64,000 nt of DNA. Origin: Pararhizobium polonicum (GTDB lineage Bacteria; Pseudomonadota; Alphaproteobacteria; Rhizobiales; Rhizobiaceae). A program made the position numbers and the translations under genes. Below, one piece after another: positions 37,790 through 46,164 of this stretch. Every line of letters starts with the position of its first letter. Positions within the stretch are counted from its first letter, which is position 1. The notes under the pieces were generated by a model that was not told the origin of the DNA, searched no databases, and saw only the letters and a program-made list of their open reading frames with translations. The DNA lies in the NCBI RefSeq assembly GCF_001687365.1, contig NZ_LGLV01000004.1:62001-126000 (forward strand). Direction: 5' to 3'.

Positions 37790-39070
37790 ATGACCATTCA
37801 CATCAAAGCCTATCTCGCATCCGCAGCTCTTATTGCACTGACCGCCATCACCCCGGCCCAGGCCGAGGTGACGCTGTCCTTCCTGATCGACAACAACCCG
37901 GATACCGTCGCAGCCGCCGAGGCGCTCGTTGAGGCCTACCAGAAGCAAGCGCCCGACGTGACGATCGAGATCGAGCAGCGCGCGGGCGGCGGCGAAGGCG
38001 ACAACATCATCAAGACGCGGCTTGCCACAGGCGAAATGTCCGATGTCTTTCTCTACAATTCCGGCTCCCTGCTGCAGGCCCTGAAGCCCCAGCAAACGCT
38101 TGTCGATCTGAGCGACGTGCCCGCGCAGGCAAAAGTCGACCAGGGCTTCAAATCCGTGGTCAGCGCCGACGGCAAGGTCTACGGCGTCCCCTTCGGCACG
38201 GCCATGGGCGGCGGGATCTTCTACAACAGGGCGATCTATCAGGAACTTGGATTGTCCGTTCCCAAGACCTGGGCCGAATTCATGGCCAACAACGAAAAGA
38301 TCAAGGCCGCCGGCAAGGTCGCGGTGGCCCAGACCTATCGCGACACCTGGACATCGCAGCTGTTCGTTCTTGCCGACTACTACAACCTCCAGGCCGCGGT
38401 CCCGAACTTCGCCGAAGACTATACCAACAACAAGGCGAAATATGCGACCACGCCGGCCGCCATGAAAGGCTTCGAGCATCTGAAGGAGGTCCACGACGCA
38501 GGCCTTTTCAACGAGGATTTCGGGGCGGCAAGCTATGACGATGGCCTGAGAATGGTGGCGACAGGCGAAGCCGCGCATTATCCGATGCTGACCTTCGCGA
38601 TCGGCGCGCTGAAGCAGAATTATCCCGAAAACCTTGCCGATGTCGGCTTCTTCGCCCAGCCCGGCGACGACGCGGCGAAAAACGGCCTGACCGTCTGGAT
38701 GCCACCGGCCATCTATATTCCGGCGGCCAGCCAAAAGATCGAGGAAGCGAAGAAATTCGCCAATTTCGTCAGCAGTGTCGAAGGCTGCAAGATCATGACC
38801 GACACCAATACCGTGCAGGGCCCGCCGCTCATCGACGGATGCCCGCTGCCGGCCGACGTTCCCCCAGCGGTCACCGATATGCTTCCCTATTTCAAGACGC
38901 AGGGACTGACAGCACCGGCGCTTGAGTTCGTCTCGCCGATCAAGGGACCGGCGCTGGAGCAGATCACCGTCGAGATCGGCTCCGGCATCCGCGGCCCGGC
39001 CGAAGCGGCAGCGCTTTATGACGACGACGTGCGCAAGCAGGCAAAACAGCTCGGCTTGTCCAACTGGTAG
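37790..39070 (+). CDS. Sugar ABC transporter, periplasmic binding protein
   Basis: 426 residues, family 1 solute-binding protein. A Sec signal peptide (IKAYLASAALIALTAITPAQA) is followed by EVTLSFLIDN. Typical regions are TRLATGEMSDVFLYNSGS, VYGVPFGTAMGGGIFYNRAIY and VPKTWAEFM. The ATG at 37790 follows GGAGGAGG. Its place directly after a rhamnosidase gene implies a rhamnose-containing oligosaccharide as ligand. A 9-bp-stem hairpin lies just after its stop codon, as with the binding-protein gene at 23872. Confidence 0.9.
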   Translation: MTIHIKAYLASAALIALTAITPAQAEVTLSFLIDNNPDTVAAAEALVEAYQKQAPDVTIEIEQRAGGGEGDNIIKTRLATGEMSDVFLYNSGSLLQALKPQQTLVDLSDVPAQAKVDQGFKSVVSADGKVYGVPFGTAMGGGIFYNRAIYQELGLSVPKTWAEFMANNEKIKAAGKVAVAQTYRDTWTSQLFVLADYYNLQAAVPNFAEDYTNNKAKYATTPAAMKGFEHLKEVHDAGLFNEDFGAASYDDGLRMVATGEAAHYPMLTFAIGALKQNYPENLADVGFFAQPGDDAAKNGLTVWMPPAIYIPAASQKIEEAKKFANFVSSVEGCKIMTDTNTVQGPPLIDGCPLPADVPPAVTDMLPYFKTQGLTAPALEFVSPIKGPALEQITVEIGSGIRGPAEAAALYDDDVRKQAKQLGLSNW

Positions 39071-39091
39071 TGGCATCCTTCGGGAAAGCCG

Positions 39092-39118
39092 GTCCCGCCC
39101 CAAAGTCATGGGCGGGAC
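39092..39118 (+). promoter_or_regulatory. Hairpin between binding-protein and permease genes
   Basis: GTCCCGCCC (39092-39100) and GGGCGGGAC (39110-39118) form a perfect 9-bp stem. Flanking GGAAA and TTTCC can extend it past a small bulge. It is placed like the hairpin at 25158 and may protect the upstream message. Confidence 0.55.
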
Positions 39119-39141
39119 TTTCCTGAACGCAGAGGTAGTCC

Positions 39142-40020
39142 ATGGTTCCGCCCCGCCCCCGCTCACAAAAATCCCCCTATCCCCTGTGGTTCTTCCTGCC
39201 CGCGGCGGTCATCTACGGCGTTTTCTTTCTGGCGCCGACCGCGACATCTTTCTGGTACAGCTTGACCCGCTGGGACCTGACGACGGCGGAATTTATCGGG
39301 CTCGAAAATTTCCGGCAGTTCTTCTCGGAGCCCTTTCTGGTTCAGGGCCTCGTCAACACGCTGATCTATGCCGTGATGACATCCGGGCTGAAGACCGTCT
39401 GCGGACTGTTGCTGGCCGTGCTTCTGACCGGCAATATCTTTGCCCGGGGCTTTCTGCGCACGGTGGTGTTCTTTCCGGTGCTGGTCTCGACCATCGGCAT
39501 CGGCATCGCTTTTACCGTCATGATGCATCCGACCAAGGGCATCATCAACGTCGCTCTTGGCACGCTCGGCATCGCGGGCCCGGGTTGGCTGACCAATCCC
39601 TCGCTGGCCCTGTTTTCCGTGGCGCTGGTCGATCTGTGGAAGGGCGTCGGCCTTGCGACACTGATCTTCATCGCCGGCCTCGCCGCCATCAGCACGGATT
39701 ACTACGAGGCGGCGCGGATCGACGGGGCGACACGTTTCCAGCAATTCCGGCGGATTACGCTGCCCCTGGTGCGCCCCGCAACGATCACGGTGGTGACGCT
39801 GTCCCTGATCGGCGGGCTGCGATCCTTCGATCTGATCTGGGCTATGACCAGGGGCGGCCCCGGCTTCTCCTCCGATGTCGTCGCCTCCGTCATCTACAAG
39901 CAGTACCAGGCGGGGTTCTACGGCCTGTCGACTGCCGGCAATGTCATCCTGTTTGCCCTCATCGTAGCGATCATCCTGCCGCTGACACTCTGGTTCAACC
40001 GGCGCGAGGTCGCACAATGA
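39142..40020 (+). CDS. Sugar ABC transporter permease (MalF-like)
   Basis: 292 residues, about six membrane helices beginning at YPLWFFLPAAVIYGVFFLAPTA. The EAA loop is EAARIDGATRFQQFRRITLPLVRPAT near residues 190-215. LIGGLRSFDLIWAMTRGGPG is a strong CUT1 permease signature. The ATG at 39142 lies 71 bp after the binding-protein stop. The stop overlaps the next permease start by 4 bp. Confidence 0.93.
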   Translation: MVPPRPRSQKSPYPLWFFLPAAVIYGVFFLAPTATSFWYSLTRWDLTTAEFIGLENFRQFFSEPFLVQGLVNTLIYAVMTSGLKTVCGLLLAVLLTGNIFARGFLRTVVFFPVLVSTIGIGIAFTVMMHPTKGIINVALGTLGIAGPGWLTNPSLALFSVALVDLWKGVGLATLIFIAGLAAISTDYYEAARIDGATRFQQFRRITLPLVRPATITVVTLSLIGGLRSFDLIWAMTRGGPGFSSDVVASVIYKQYQAGFYGLSTAGNVILFALIVAIILPLTLWFNRREVAQ

Positions 40021-40844
40021 GACATATCCGGCCTTACATCACCGGCGGCATCGCGCTCGTTTTCGCAGCCGTGGTCTTCATCCTGCCCTTCGTGTTCATT
40101 CTCATCCAGGCGGTGAAATCGAAATCCGAAGCCTCGCGCCTCAGCTTCTCGCTGCCGCAGGACTGGCTGTTCTGGCAAAATCTGGTCGCGGTCTTCAAGG
40201 CGCGCGACTACCAGCTTCTGCTCGCCTATTTCAATTCGACGCTGATCACCGTCGCATCGGTTTCCATTCTGGTCATCCTCTCGGCGATGGTCGGCTATAT
40301 CATGCAGCGGCGGCGGACGCCGTGGAATGCCGTTGCCCAGATCGCGCTGTTCATGGGCCTGATGATGCCGCCGGCCGTGGTGCCGACCATCGGGCTGCTG
40401 CAGGAACTCGGCCTGTTCAAGACCATCCACGGCATGGTGCTGATCCAGGTCGCCTACAACCTCTCCTTCTCGACATTGCTCTACCGGTCGTTCATCTCGA
40501 CCATACCGCGCGATCTCGACGAGGCAGCCCTGATCGACGGCGCCAAACCCTGGCAGATCTTCTTCCGGGTCATCCTGCCGCTGCTGAAGCCCGTCACCGT
40601 CACCAACATCGTCGTGCAGTCCATCGCGATCTTCAACGACTTTACCAATCCGCTCTATTACCTGCCCGGCAAGGAGAACGTCACCGTGCAGCTGACGCTC
40701 TACAATTTCCAGAGCATGTATACGAGCCAGTACAATCTCCTGTTCATGAACATCCTGCTCGTCACGATCCCGCCCCTGATCGTCTTCATCTTCTTCAACC
40801 GGCAGATCGTCGCGGGCATGACCGCCGGCGCAGTGAAAGGCTGA
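40017..40844 (+). CDS. Sugar ABC transporter permease (MalG-like)
   Basis: 275 residues. The first helix is [24 protein letters not shown]. The EAA loop reads [26 protein letters not shown], and the C-terminus is [12 protein letters not shown]. The ATG at 40017 overlaps the previous stop as ATGA. A larger frame that starts inside the binding-protein gene contains this protein at its end and is not the gene. It pairs with the upstream permease for the rhamnoside importer. Confidence 0.93.
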   Translation: MRHIRPYITGGIALVFAAVVFILPFVFILIQAVKSKSEASRLSFSLPQDWLFWQNLVAVFKARDYQLLLAYFNSTLITVASVSILVILSAMVGYIMQRRRTPWNAVAQIALFMGLMMPPAVVPTIGLLQELGLFKTIHGMVLIQVAYNLSFSTLLYRSFISTIPRDLDEAALIDGAKPWQIFFRVILPLLKPVTVTNIVVQSIAIFNDFTNPLYYLPGKENVTVQLTLYNFQSMYTSQYNLLFMNILLVTIPPLIVFIFFNRQIVAGMTAGAVKG

Positions 40845-40848
40845 CTGC

Positions 40849-41832
40849 ATGACCGACCTTACGCTAACGCAGATCAGAAAAGCCTTTGGCGCGCTGGAAG
40901 TCATCAAGGGCATCGATCTCGATGTCCGGTCCGGCGAGTTCGTCGTCTTCGTCGGTCCGTCAGGCTGCGGAAAGTCGACGCTGTTGCGGATGATCGCCGG
41001 GCTCGAGGAGGTGACCTCCGGCACGATCACGATCGGCGGCGACGATGTCACCTATGCGGAGCCCTCGAAACGCGGCATCGCCATGGTCTTCCAGAGCTAT
41101 GCGCTCTATCCACACATGACCGTCGCCGAAAACATCGGCTTCGGCCTGTCGCTCGCCCGCCGTCCGAAGGCCGAGATCGAGGCGAAGGTCCACACAGCCG
41201 CCGAGACGCTGCAACTCACCCATCTGCTCGACCGCAAGCCGAAGGCGCTTTCAGGCGGCCAGCGCCAGCGTGTCGCCATCGGCCGGGCGATCGTGCGCGA
41301 TCCGAAGGTGTTTCTGTTCGATGAACCGCTCTCCAATCTCGATGCATCGCTCCGGGCGCAGATGCGGCTGGAGATCGCCGAACTGCATGCACGGCTGAAG
41401 GCGACAATGATCTATGTCACCCATGACCAGACCGAGGCGATGACGATGGCCGACAAGATCGTGGTGCTGAACGGCGGCGGGATCGAGCAGGTGGGAAGCC
41501 CGATGGAACTCTACCGCAATCCCGCAACCCCCTTCGTCGCCGGCTTCATTGGCAGCCCGAAGATGAACCTCTATGGCGGCGCCGTCGCAGAGCGCATGGG
41601 CTGCACCACCTACGGCATCCGCCCCGAACACATCCGCCTCTCGGCGGAGGCCGGCACATGGCAAGGCCGTCTGCGGCACATCGAACGCCTCGGCGCCGAC
41701 GCCATTCTCTATCTGGACGTGCCCGAACTCGGCGAAATGATTGTCCGCGCCGAGGGCGAGACCCCCTTCGTACCCGGCGCCACCCTCTGGGCAAGCCCGG
41801 TCACCGGCGCCGAGCACAGGTTCGCGGCATAG
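40849..41832 (+). CDS. Sugar ABC transporter ATP-binding protein (MalK/UgpC-like)
   Basis: 327 residues. Walker [11 protein letters not shown]-loop [11 protein letters not shown], signature LSGGQ, Walker [13 protein letters not shown] and VTHDQTEA are all present. The C-terminal TOBE region ([10 protein letters not shown]) is shorter than in the other ATPases of the window. It begins 4 bp after the permease gene and ends the rhamnosidase operon. It supplies energy for the importer. Confidence 0.92.
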   Translation: MTDLTLTQIRKAFGALEVIKGIDLDVRSGEFVVFVGPSGCGKSTLLRMIAGLEEVTSGTITIGGDDVTYAEPSKRGIAMVFQSYALYPHMTVAENIGFGLSLARRPKAEIEAKVHTAAETLQLTHLLDRKPKALSGGQRQRVAIGRAIVRDPKVFLFDEPLSNLDASLRAQMRLEIAELHARLKATMIYVTHDQTEAMTMADKIVVLNGGGIEQVGSPMELYRNPATPFVAGFIGSPKMNLYGGAVAERMGCTTYGIRPEHIRLSAEAGTWQGRLRHIERLGADAILYLDVPELGEMIVRAEGETPFVPGATLWASPVTGAEHRFAA

Positions 41833-42158
41833 GCATCACACTTAACGGCGTGGTGGCCGGATGGGCCGGGCGAGAGGCAAGCCGCCGGCCGTTCGCGACC
41901 CAAGCAGACGACACCGAAAGCACACCGCCCCTGACCCGGATGACACGCGATGCGCAACCGGACATTGCCGACCTGTCACGATTTCCGTATACACGTCCAT
42001 TGTCTCGCATTCCTGTTTTGTGCGGGTGAGCGATCCTTGTTATCGCATTGGCAGACCGATCCGAACGGTTTCGGCTTGGTCCCGATTGCGAAATGCAGCC
42101 GTATTACGCCTCATTGCCTACCAACAACCCGTGGCGGCAAGCCGCCCAAAAGGAGATT
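41833..42158. other. Intergenic region before the CorC-like gene
   Basis: About 326 bp with no credible gene. A frame open upstream of the CorC-like start runs through it but lacks protein character. GGCCGG and CCGGCC occur about 25 bp apart near the start and could form a weak terminator stem. The promoter of the CorC-like gene is presumably here, but I see no clear site. Confidence 0.5.
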
Positions 42159-43505
42159 ATGCCTAGTTCCGATGGCAGTAGTATCACCGACCTGATCGGG
42201 ATATTCACCGTACTTGCTCTCGTCGCCGCGAACGGTTTTTTTGTCGCGGCGGAATTTTCACTTGTCGCCGTCCGGCGCAGCCGCGTCATCGAACTGGTCA
42301 ATGCCGGCCGGCTGAATGCAGCGGCCCTGAAGCGGGCCGTCGATAATCTCGATGCCAATCTCGCGGCCACGCAGCTCGGCATCACCATATCGTCGCTTGC
42401 ACTCGGCTGGGTCGGCGAACCGGCGCTTGCCCATCTGATCGAGCCGCTGCTCAGCGCTTTGCCGGGCTCGCTGGCTACCGCCGGCTCACATACGATCGCA
42501 GTCGTCATCTCCTTCATCATCATCACCGCGCTGCATATCGTGCTTGGCGAGCTTGCTCCGAAGAGCCTTGCGCTTCAGCGCAGCGAAGGGACGGCCCTCT
42601 GGGTCGTGCGCCCCCTCGGCCTCTTTCTGTTTCTGCTGCGGCCTGCGATCATGTCGCTCAATGGCCTCGGCAATCTGGTTTTGCGTCTCTGCGGCCTTCG
42701 CCCCGGTACAGGCGAGGAGACGTTACATTCGCCGGAAGAGCTGAAGCTGCTGGTTCAGGCCAGCCAGGAGGCCGGCATTCTCCAGCAGGCGCAGCAGGAA
42801 CTCGTCGAAAGAGTCCTCAACATCGGCGACCGGCGTATTGCCGATATCATGACACCGCGCCGCGATGTCGACTGGATCGATACGAATGACAGCCCGGAGG
42901 AAATCCTGCGCACCATCCGCGAATGCCGCCACGAGCAGCTTCTGGTCGGCCGTGGCGACGTCGACGAACCGTTGGGCATGATTCTCAAGAAAGACCTTCT
43001 CGATCAGGTACTCGACGGCAAGGCTCTCGATCCGATGGCCGTCATCCGGGAACCTGTGATCGTTCACGAGGCCACGCCGATCTTCCGGGTCTTCGATCAG
43101 TTCAAGAGGGCGCCGGTGCGGCTGGCAATCGTCATTGACGAATATGGCAGCCTGGAGGGGATCGTCACGCAGACCGATCTTCTCGAAGCGATAGCGGGCG
43201 ACCTGCCGGAAGCGGAAGGCGAGGATCCCGACGTCGTGGAGCGGGAGGATGGCTCTCTGCTGATCGACGGCATGATGGCCGCACACGATGCCTTTGCGCG
43301 GCTGGGCGTGCGGTCAGGACCGGCGGATGGCGACTTTCACACGATCGCCGGCCTCGCCCTGTTTCAGCTTGGACACCTGCCCGAAACCGGCGAACGCTTC
43401 GATTACGAGGACTGGCAGTTCGAGATCATCGATATGGATGGAAAACGGATCGACAAGCTGCTTGCTCGCCGCAAACCCGGCACACATACGTCAACGGCGA
43501 TGTGA
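42159..43505 (+). CDS. CorC/HlyC-family CBS-domain membrane protein
   Basis: 448 residues. The N-terminal CNNM/DUF21 membrane domain has three to four helices and the hallmark LGELAPKSLALQRSE at about residues 130-144. Two CBS domains follow (DIMTPRRDVDWID; VHEATPIFRVFDQF with VIDEYGSLEGIVTQTDLLEAI), then a C-terminal CorC/HlyC domain. Members of the family take part in magnesium or other metal-ion efflux or are annotated as hemolysin-like. The ATG at 42159 follows AAAAGGAG. It stands alone between the rhamnosidase operon and the AT-rich region, with a strong hairpin 36 bp after its stop. Confidence 0.92.
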   Translation: MPSSDGSSITDLIGIFTVLALVAANGFFVAAEFSLVAVRRSRVIELVNAGRLNAAALKRAVDNLDANLAATQLGITISSLALGWVGEPALAHLIEPLLSALPGSLATAGSHTIAVVISFIIITALHIVLGELAPKSLALQRSEGTALWVVRPLGLFLFLLRPAIMSLNGLGNLVLRLCGLRPGTGEETLHSPEELKLLVQASQEAGILQQAQQELVERVLNIGDRRIADIMTPRRDVDWIDTNDSPEEILRTIRECRHEQLLVGRGDVDEPLGMILKKDLLDQVLDGKALDPMAVIREPVIVHEATPIFRVFDQFKRAPVRLAIVIDEYGSLEGIVTQTDLLEAIAGDLPEAEGEDPDVVEREDGSLLIDGMMAAHDAFARLGVRSGPADGDFHTIAGLALFQLGHLPETGERFDYEDWQFEIIDMDGKRIDKLLARRKPGTHTSTAM

Positions 43506-43540
43506 CATGGCTGCTCCGGGTGCCAGAATGCCCAGGCACG

Positions 43541-43568
43541 GCCTGCGGTGCCAATCGACACCGCAGGC
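43541..43568 (+). terminator. Strong hairpin after the CorC-like gene
   Basis: GCCTGCGGTG (43541-43550) and CACCGCAGGC (43559-43568) are a perfect 10-bp stem with an 8-base loop. No T-run follows, so the terminator role is probable rather than certain. Confidence 0.55.
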
Positions 43569-44124
43569 TGATTGGCATGAACAGCGAAAGCTCCCTGTTT
43601 CAGCATGAATATGTAGCATCATTGGGGTCATGATCGCTGCCGAACGTGACCCCGCAAGCGCTCCGCACAGGAACAAAAGCAGGATCTCCTGCAGAGACGA
43701 ACGTCCACGATTGCTTGGGATCATCGAGGGCTTAGAAATGCTCGAGAATTCGAGGGCTTCTATGAATCGCAGCAAAACGCATGCGGGAATCCTTTGCCAC
43801 TTCAAGCTATTGACCTGGGCTGGATCGAAGCAGCTTGATTGTCGGCAATAGCATGTTAAAATCCGCTGCAAGGTAGAAGTGGCAACTTCAAAACCACTTT
43901 ACCCATTGCAGTCCGCGCTGGACAAACTGGCGCAACAGTTCTGTGTGCATCAAATCAATTTTATGGTTGGTCGATAAGTTTCCCTGGAAGAATCGACTTC
44001 CGCACGTGGCTAATAGTCCTAAAATAGAATCCGAAGCCAACATACTTAGATACAGATAAGCGTAGTCGCTTAGATATTTATCTCATTTGTGAAATTCGTT
44101 TCATATTTTGGAAAGGAAGCTTCA
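43569..44124. other. Non-coding, increasingly AT-rich leader region
   Basis: About 550 bp without a gene I can support; a 73-codon frame at 43630-43851 has no protein character. Base composition shifts to AT-rich from about 43,900 on. TAAGCG-TAGT-CGCTTA (44057-44072) is a short inverted repeat about 50 bp upstream of the small peptide gene. The promoter for that gene is probably in 43,950-44,110. Confidence 0.5.
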
Positions 44125-44253
44125 ATGAGAAATACTTTTCAATACCTTATGATGCTGATTGTATTTTCGACAGTATTTTCCGCATTTCTGCCCATTTTTG
44201 CGTATGCGCAGGCTACTGGCTGTGATCCGCGCATCAACCAGAATTGTAAGTAG
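44125..44253 (+). CDS. 42-residue secreted peptide precursor
   Basis: A short frame with a good ribosome site (GGAAAGGAAG, 7 bp before the ATG). It encodes a basic N-terminus (MRNTF), a hydrophobic core (LMMLIVFSTVFSAFLPIF) and an A-Y-A signal-peptidase site. The mature part is only about 14 residues, QATGCDPRINQNCK, with two cysteines seven residues apart that could form a disulfide. The stop is 5 bp before the ATG of the large membrane-protein gene, so the two are surely cotranscribed. I recognise no family. Composition is AT-rich like its partner. A peptide signal, a small subunit of the membrane protein or a leader peptide are all possible. Confidence 0.65.
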   Translation: MRNTFQYLMMLIVFSTVFSAFLPIFAYAQATGCDPRINQNCK

Positions 44254-44258
44254 ACGGG

Positions 44259-46088
44259 ATGGACGGTTCCGGTACGGCCACCAGCTTCCTTAACGATGAA
44301 GGTTCCTTCGCCGTCTCTTTTTTTGTCGGGATGGCGGCAATCGCTTTCTATTCGAGGAGGAGGATCTCGGAGCTGACGAAACCCCCGAAAGGGGCAGAGT
44401 ATGATTTCGTTAGGGCATTGCCTATCGAGACCATCGTCGGAGAGGCCAATTTCAACAAGGCATACGTGATCTATGTCCTGATGCTCGAATTTTTGTACTT
44501 CTTTCTCTGCGCGTCGAAGCCATTGGTTTTGTTGATTGCAAATGAGAAAACTGGAGTCGCTTTTGAGGGTGCGGCGTGGCCATTGGGGGCGGCTTTGATT
44601 GTTGTTGGATTGCTGCCCTCCACGCCTTTGGTTTCCGAGGTGGAGACATTGCTGCGAGGGCTCGCCCAGCGGGTAGCCAATATTCCCGCCGATTTTTTCA
44701 ACCGAATAGCAAAGCTAACCCGCGGTGAAATCGAAACCTTGTTCGATTCCTCACCGGAATACAGGCCGGAGAGGAGGAAATACCGAAAGATCAACAACGT
44801 TTTGGCATGTCTGGACTTCCCCACTGACGAGGCGATGCTCCAGGGCAGAACGTGCGTCGCGGTCGATCTGTTTGCGCAATGGATTATCAAAGGGTCAAGA
44901 ATTTGGTCGGCTGGCGAACTCGAATCCTATGGCGAAATTATAGCAAAACTCGCACCTGAAGTTGACGATTTGATTTTGGAGACGGACAAGCTTTTAAAGG
45001 CGAGCTACGAACTGAAACCGCTACAGGAACTGGTAAAGGCTCTTGGGATCCCGTCGAATTCCGATCTGTTGCCTCTGGAGGAATATGAGTCCAAGCGAGA
45101 GGATCTTGCCGCGGTAAGAGCGAACTGGACGGCTGAAAGCACGATTTCAATCGAAGAACTTACGAAGCAATGGCAAGAGGTCGTCGCCAAGAGCGATCTA
45201 GTCGTGCGCAAATTGTGCGCTCTTTTCGCGATCCTGACCCGAAGCGACAAGGATGCGGTGCGCCGCCTGTCTGGCCAAAGGTCAACCAATCAAAACGGCA
45301 ACATGCTGCAGTCAAGTCATTCTGATCCTGTGCTGAGAGCTGTGATTGAATTGATAGCCGATCATCAGTCAGAAGATTCCGCCTGGAGTGAGGCTGCCGC
45401 CGTCGCGATATTCGGGGGGTTCGCGGTCTGTTTTACGCTCCTTTCCATCTATCTTTACGCGGTGGATTTTTTTGACAGTCAGTATTTTTCTCAGACAAAT
45501 GAAAACGCTGTGACACTTTCCGAAGCGATGCGCAAATCAATGTCAACCACAATTACAATTTCACTGTCTTTTGGATTATCCAGCATAGTTTCGCTATTCA
45601 TTCGATCCATGAAGATTGATGAGGGCTCATGGGTTAAATTTAGCTCATTTTTTTCGTTTAGAGTTTCGAACTATGTAGGTATCGTTCTCTGGTGTGGCAT
45701 GGCTGCTTTCATGCCTTTGGTTTTTACGTTTGTTTTCTATAATTTCATCAGTCCTGATGCCGCAACACTTGGAAACATGAATTCTTTCACGATCGTTTCG
45801 GCATTGTTTTTCAAGTACATTTTTGGAATGACTGCAGTTCTATATGCTGTAGCGACATGCGTCATGGCCGATCTTGTTAGTGATCAACGCCAAGACGTTT
45901 TGTTGAATGCCGTGCTATTGATCGTGGCGATCCTCGCCGTATGCTTTATGTCATTGGTGGCGACATCGTGGATGGAGATATCCAGCAAGCTGTTTTGGCA
46001 TAACATGATGGTTGTGGCCTTCCATTCGGTAGCTTCGATAGCGCTCTTCTACGCGAGCTACCGCTCGTTCGTTTCGCCTCGTCGATAA
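44259..46088 (+). CDS. Large polytopic membrane protein of unknown function
   Basis: 609 residues, no family recognised. About nine membrane helices are predicted by eye: three N-terminal (about 17-33, 67-94, 105-123) and six C-terminal (about 379-404, 429-448, 470-497, 508-540, 546-569, 578-601). Between them lies a roughly 250-residue soluble, mostly helical domain (125-375) rich in Glu, Lys and Leu, likely cytoplasmic. I see no nucleotide-binding, kinase or protease motif. The gene is clearly more AT-rich than its neighbours and uses less GC-biased codons, suggesting acquisition by transfer. It follows the secreted-peptide gene by 5 bp and ends before a T-tailed terminator. Frame, length and ribosomal context make it a real gene. 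Confidence 0.85.
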   Translation: MDGSGTATSFLNDEGSFAVSFFVGMAAIAFYSRRRISELTKPPKGAEYDFVRALPIETIVGEANFNKAYVIYVLMLEFLYFFLCASKPLVLLIANEKTGVAFEGAAWPLGAALIVVGLLPSTPLVSEVETLLRGLAQRVANIPADFFNRIAKLTRGEIETLFDSSPEYRPERRKYRKINNVLACLDFPTDEAMLQGRTCVAVDLFAQWIIKGSRIWSAGELESYGEIIAKLAPEVDDLILETDKLLKASYELKPLQELVKALGIPSNSDLLPLEEYESKREDLAAVRANWTAESTISIEELTKQWQEVVAKSDLVVRKLCALFAILTRSDKDAVRRLSGQRSTNQNGNMLQSSHSDPVLRAVIELIADHQSEDSAWSEAAAVAIFGGFAVCFTLLSIYLYAVDFFDSQYFSQTNENAVTLSEAMRKSMSTTITISLSFGLSSIVSLFIRSMKIDEGSWVKFSSFFSFRVSNYVGIVLWCGMAAFMPLVFTFVFYNFISPDAATLGNMNSFTIVSALFFKYIFGMTAVLYAVATCVMADLVSDQRQDVLLNAVLLIVAILAVCFMSLVATSWMEISSKLFWHNMMVVAFHSVASIALFYASYRSFVSPRR

Positions 46089-46094
46089 TCACTC

Positions 46095-46126
46095 AGCGGC
46101 GCCGCTTCAGTCTGGCCGCCTTTTTT
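46095..46126 (+). terminator. Intrinsic terminator after the membrane-protein gene
   Basis: GCGGC (46096-46100) pairs with GCCGC (46115-46119), followed by C and T6 (46121-46126). It is a conventional Rho-independent signal 7 bp after the stop. The first arm also lies in a self-complementary AGCGGCGCCGCT. Confidence 0.7.
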
Positions 46127-46164
46127 GGCACCCACTACTCTTGTCCCGCTCCCGGAAAATTGCG

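Noticed and set aside
43630-43851. 73-codon plus-strand frame
   Set aside because: No ribosome site and no hydrophobic or domain pattern.
43569-46164. The AT-rich patch as an insertion sequence or prophage remnant
   Set aside because: I found no transposase or integrase gene, no terminal inverted repeats and no tRNA-type attachment site; transfer remains likely but by unknown means.
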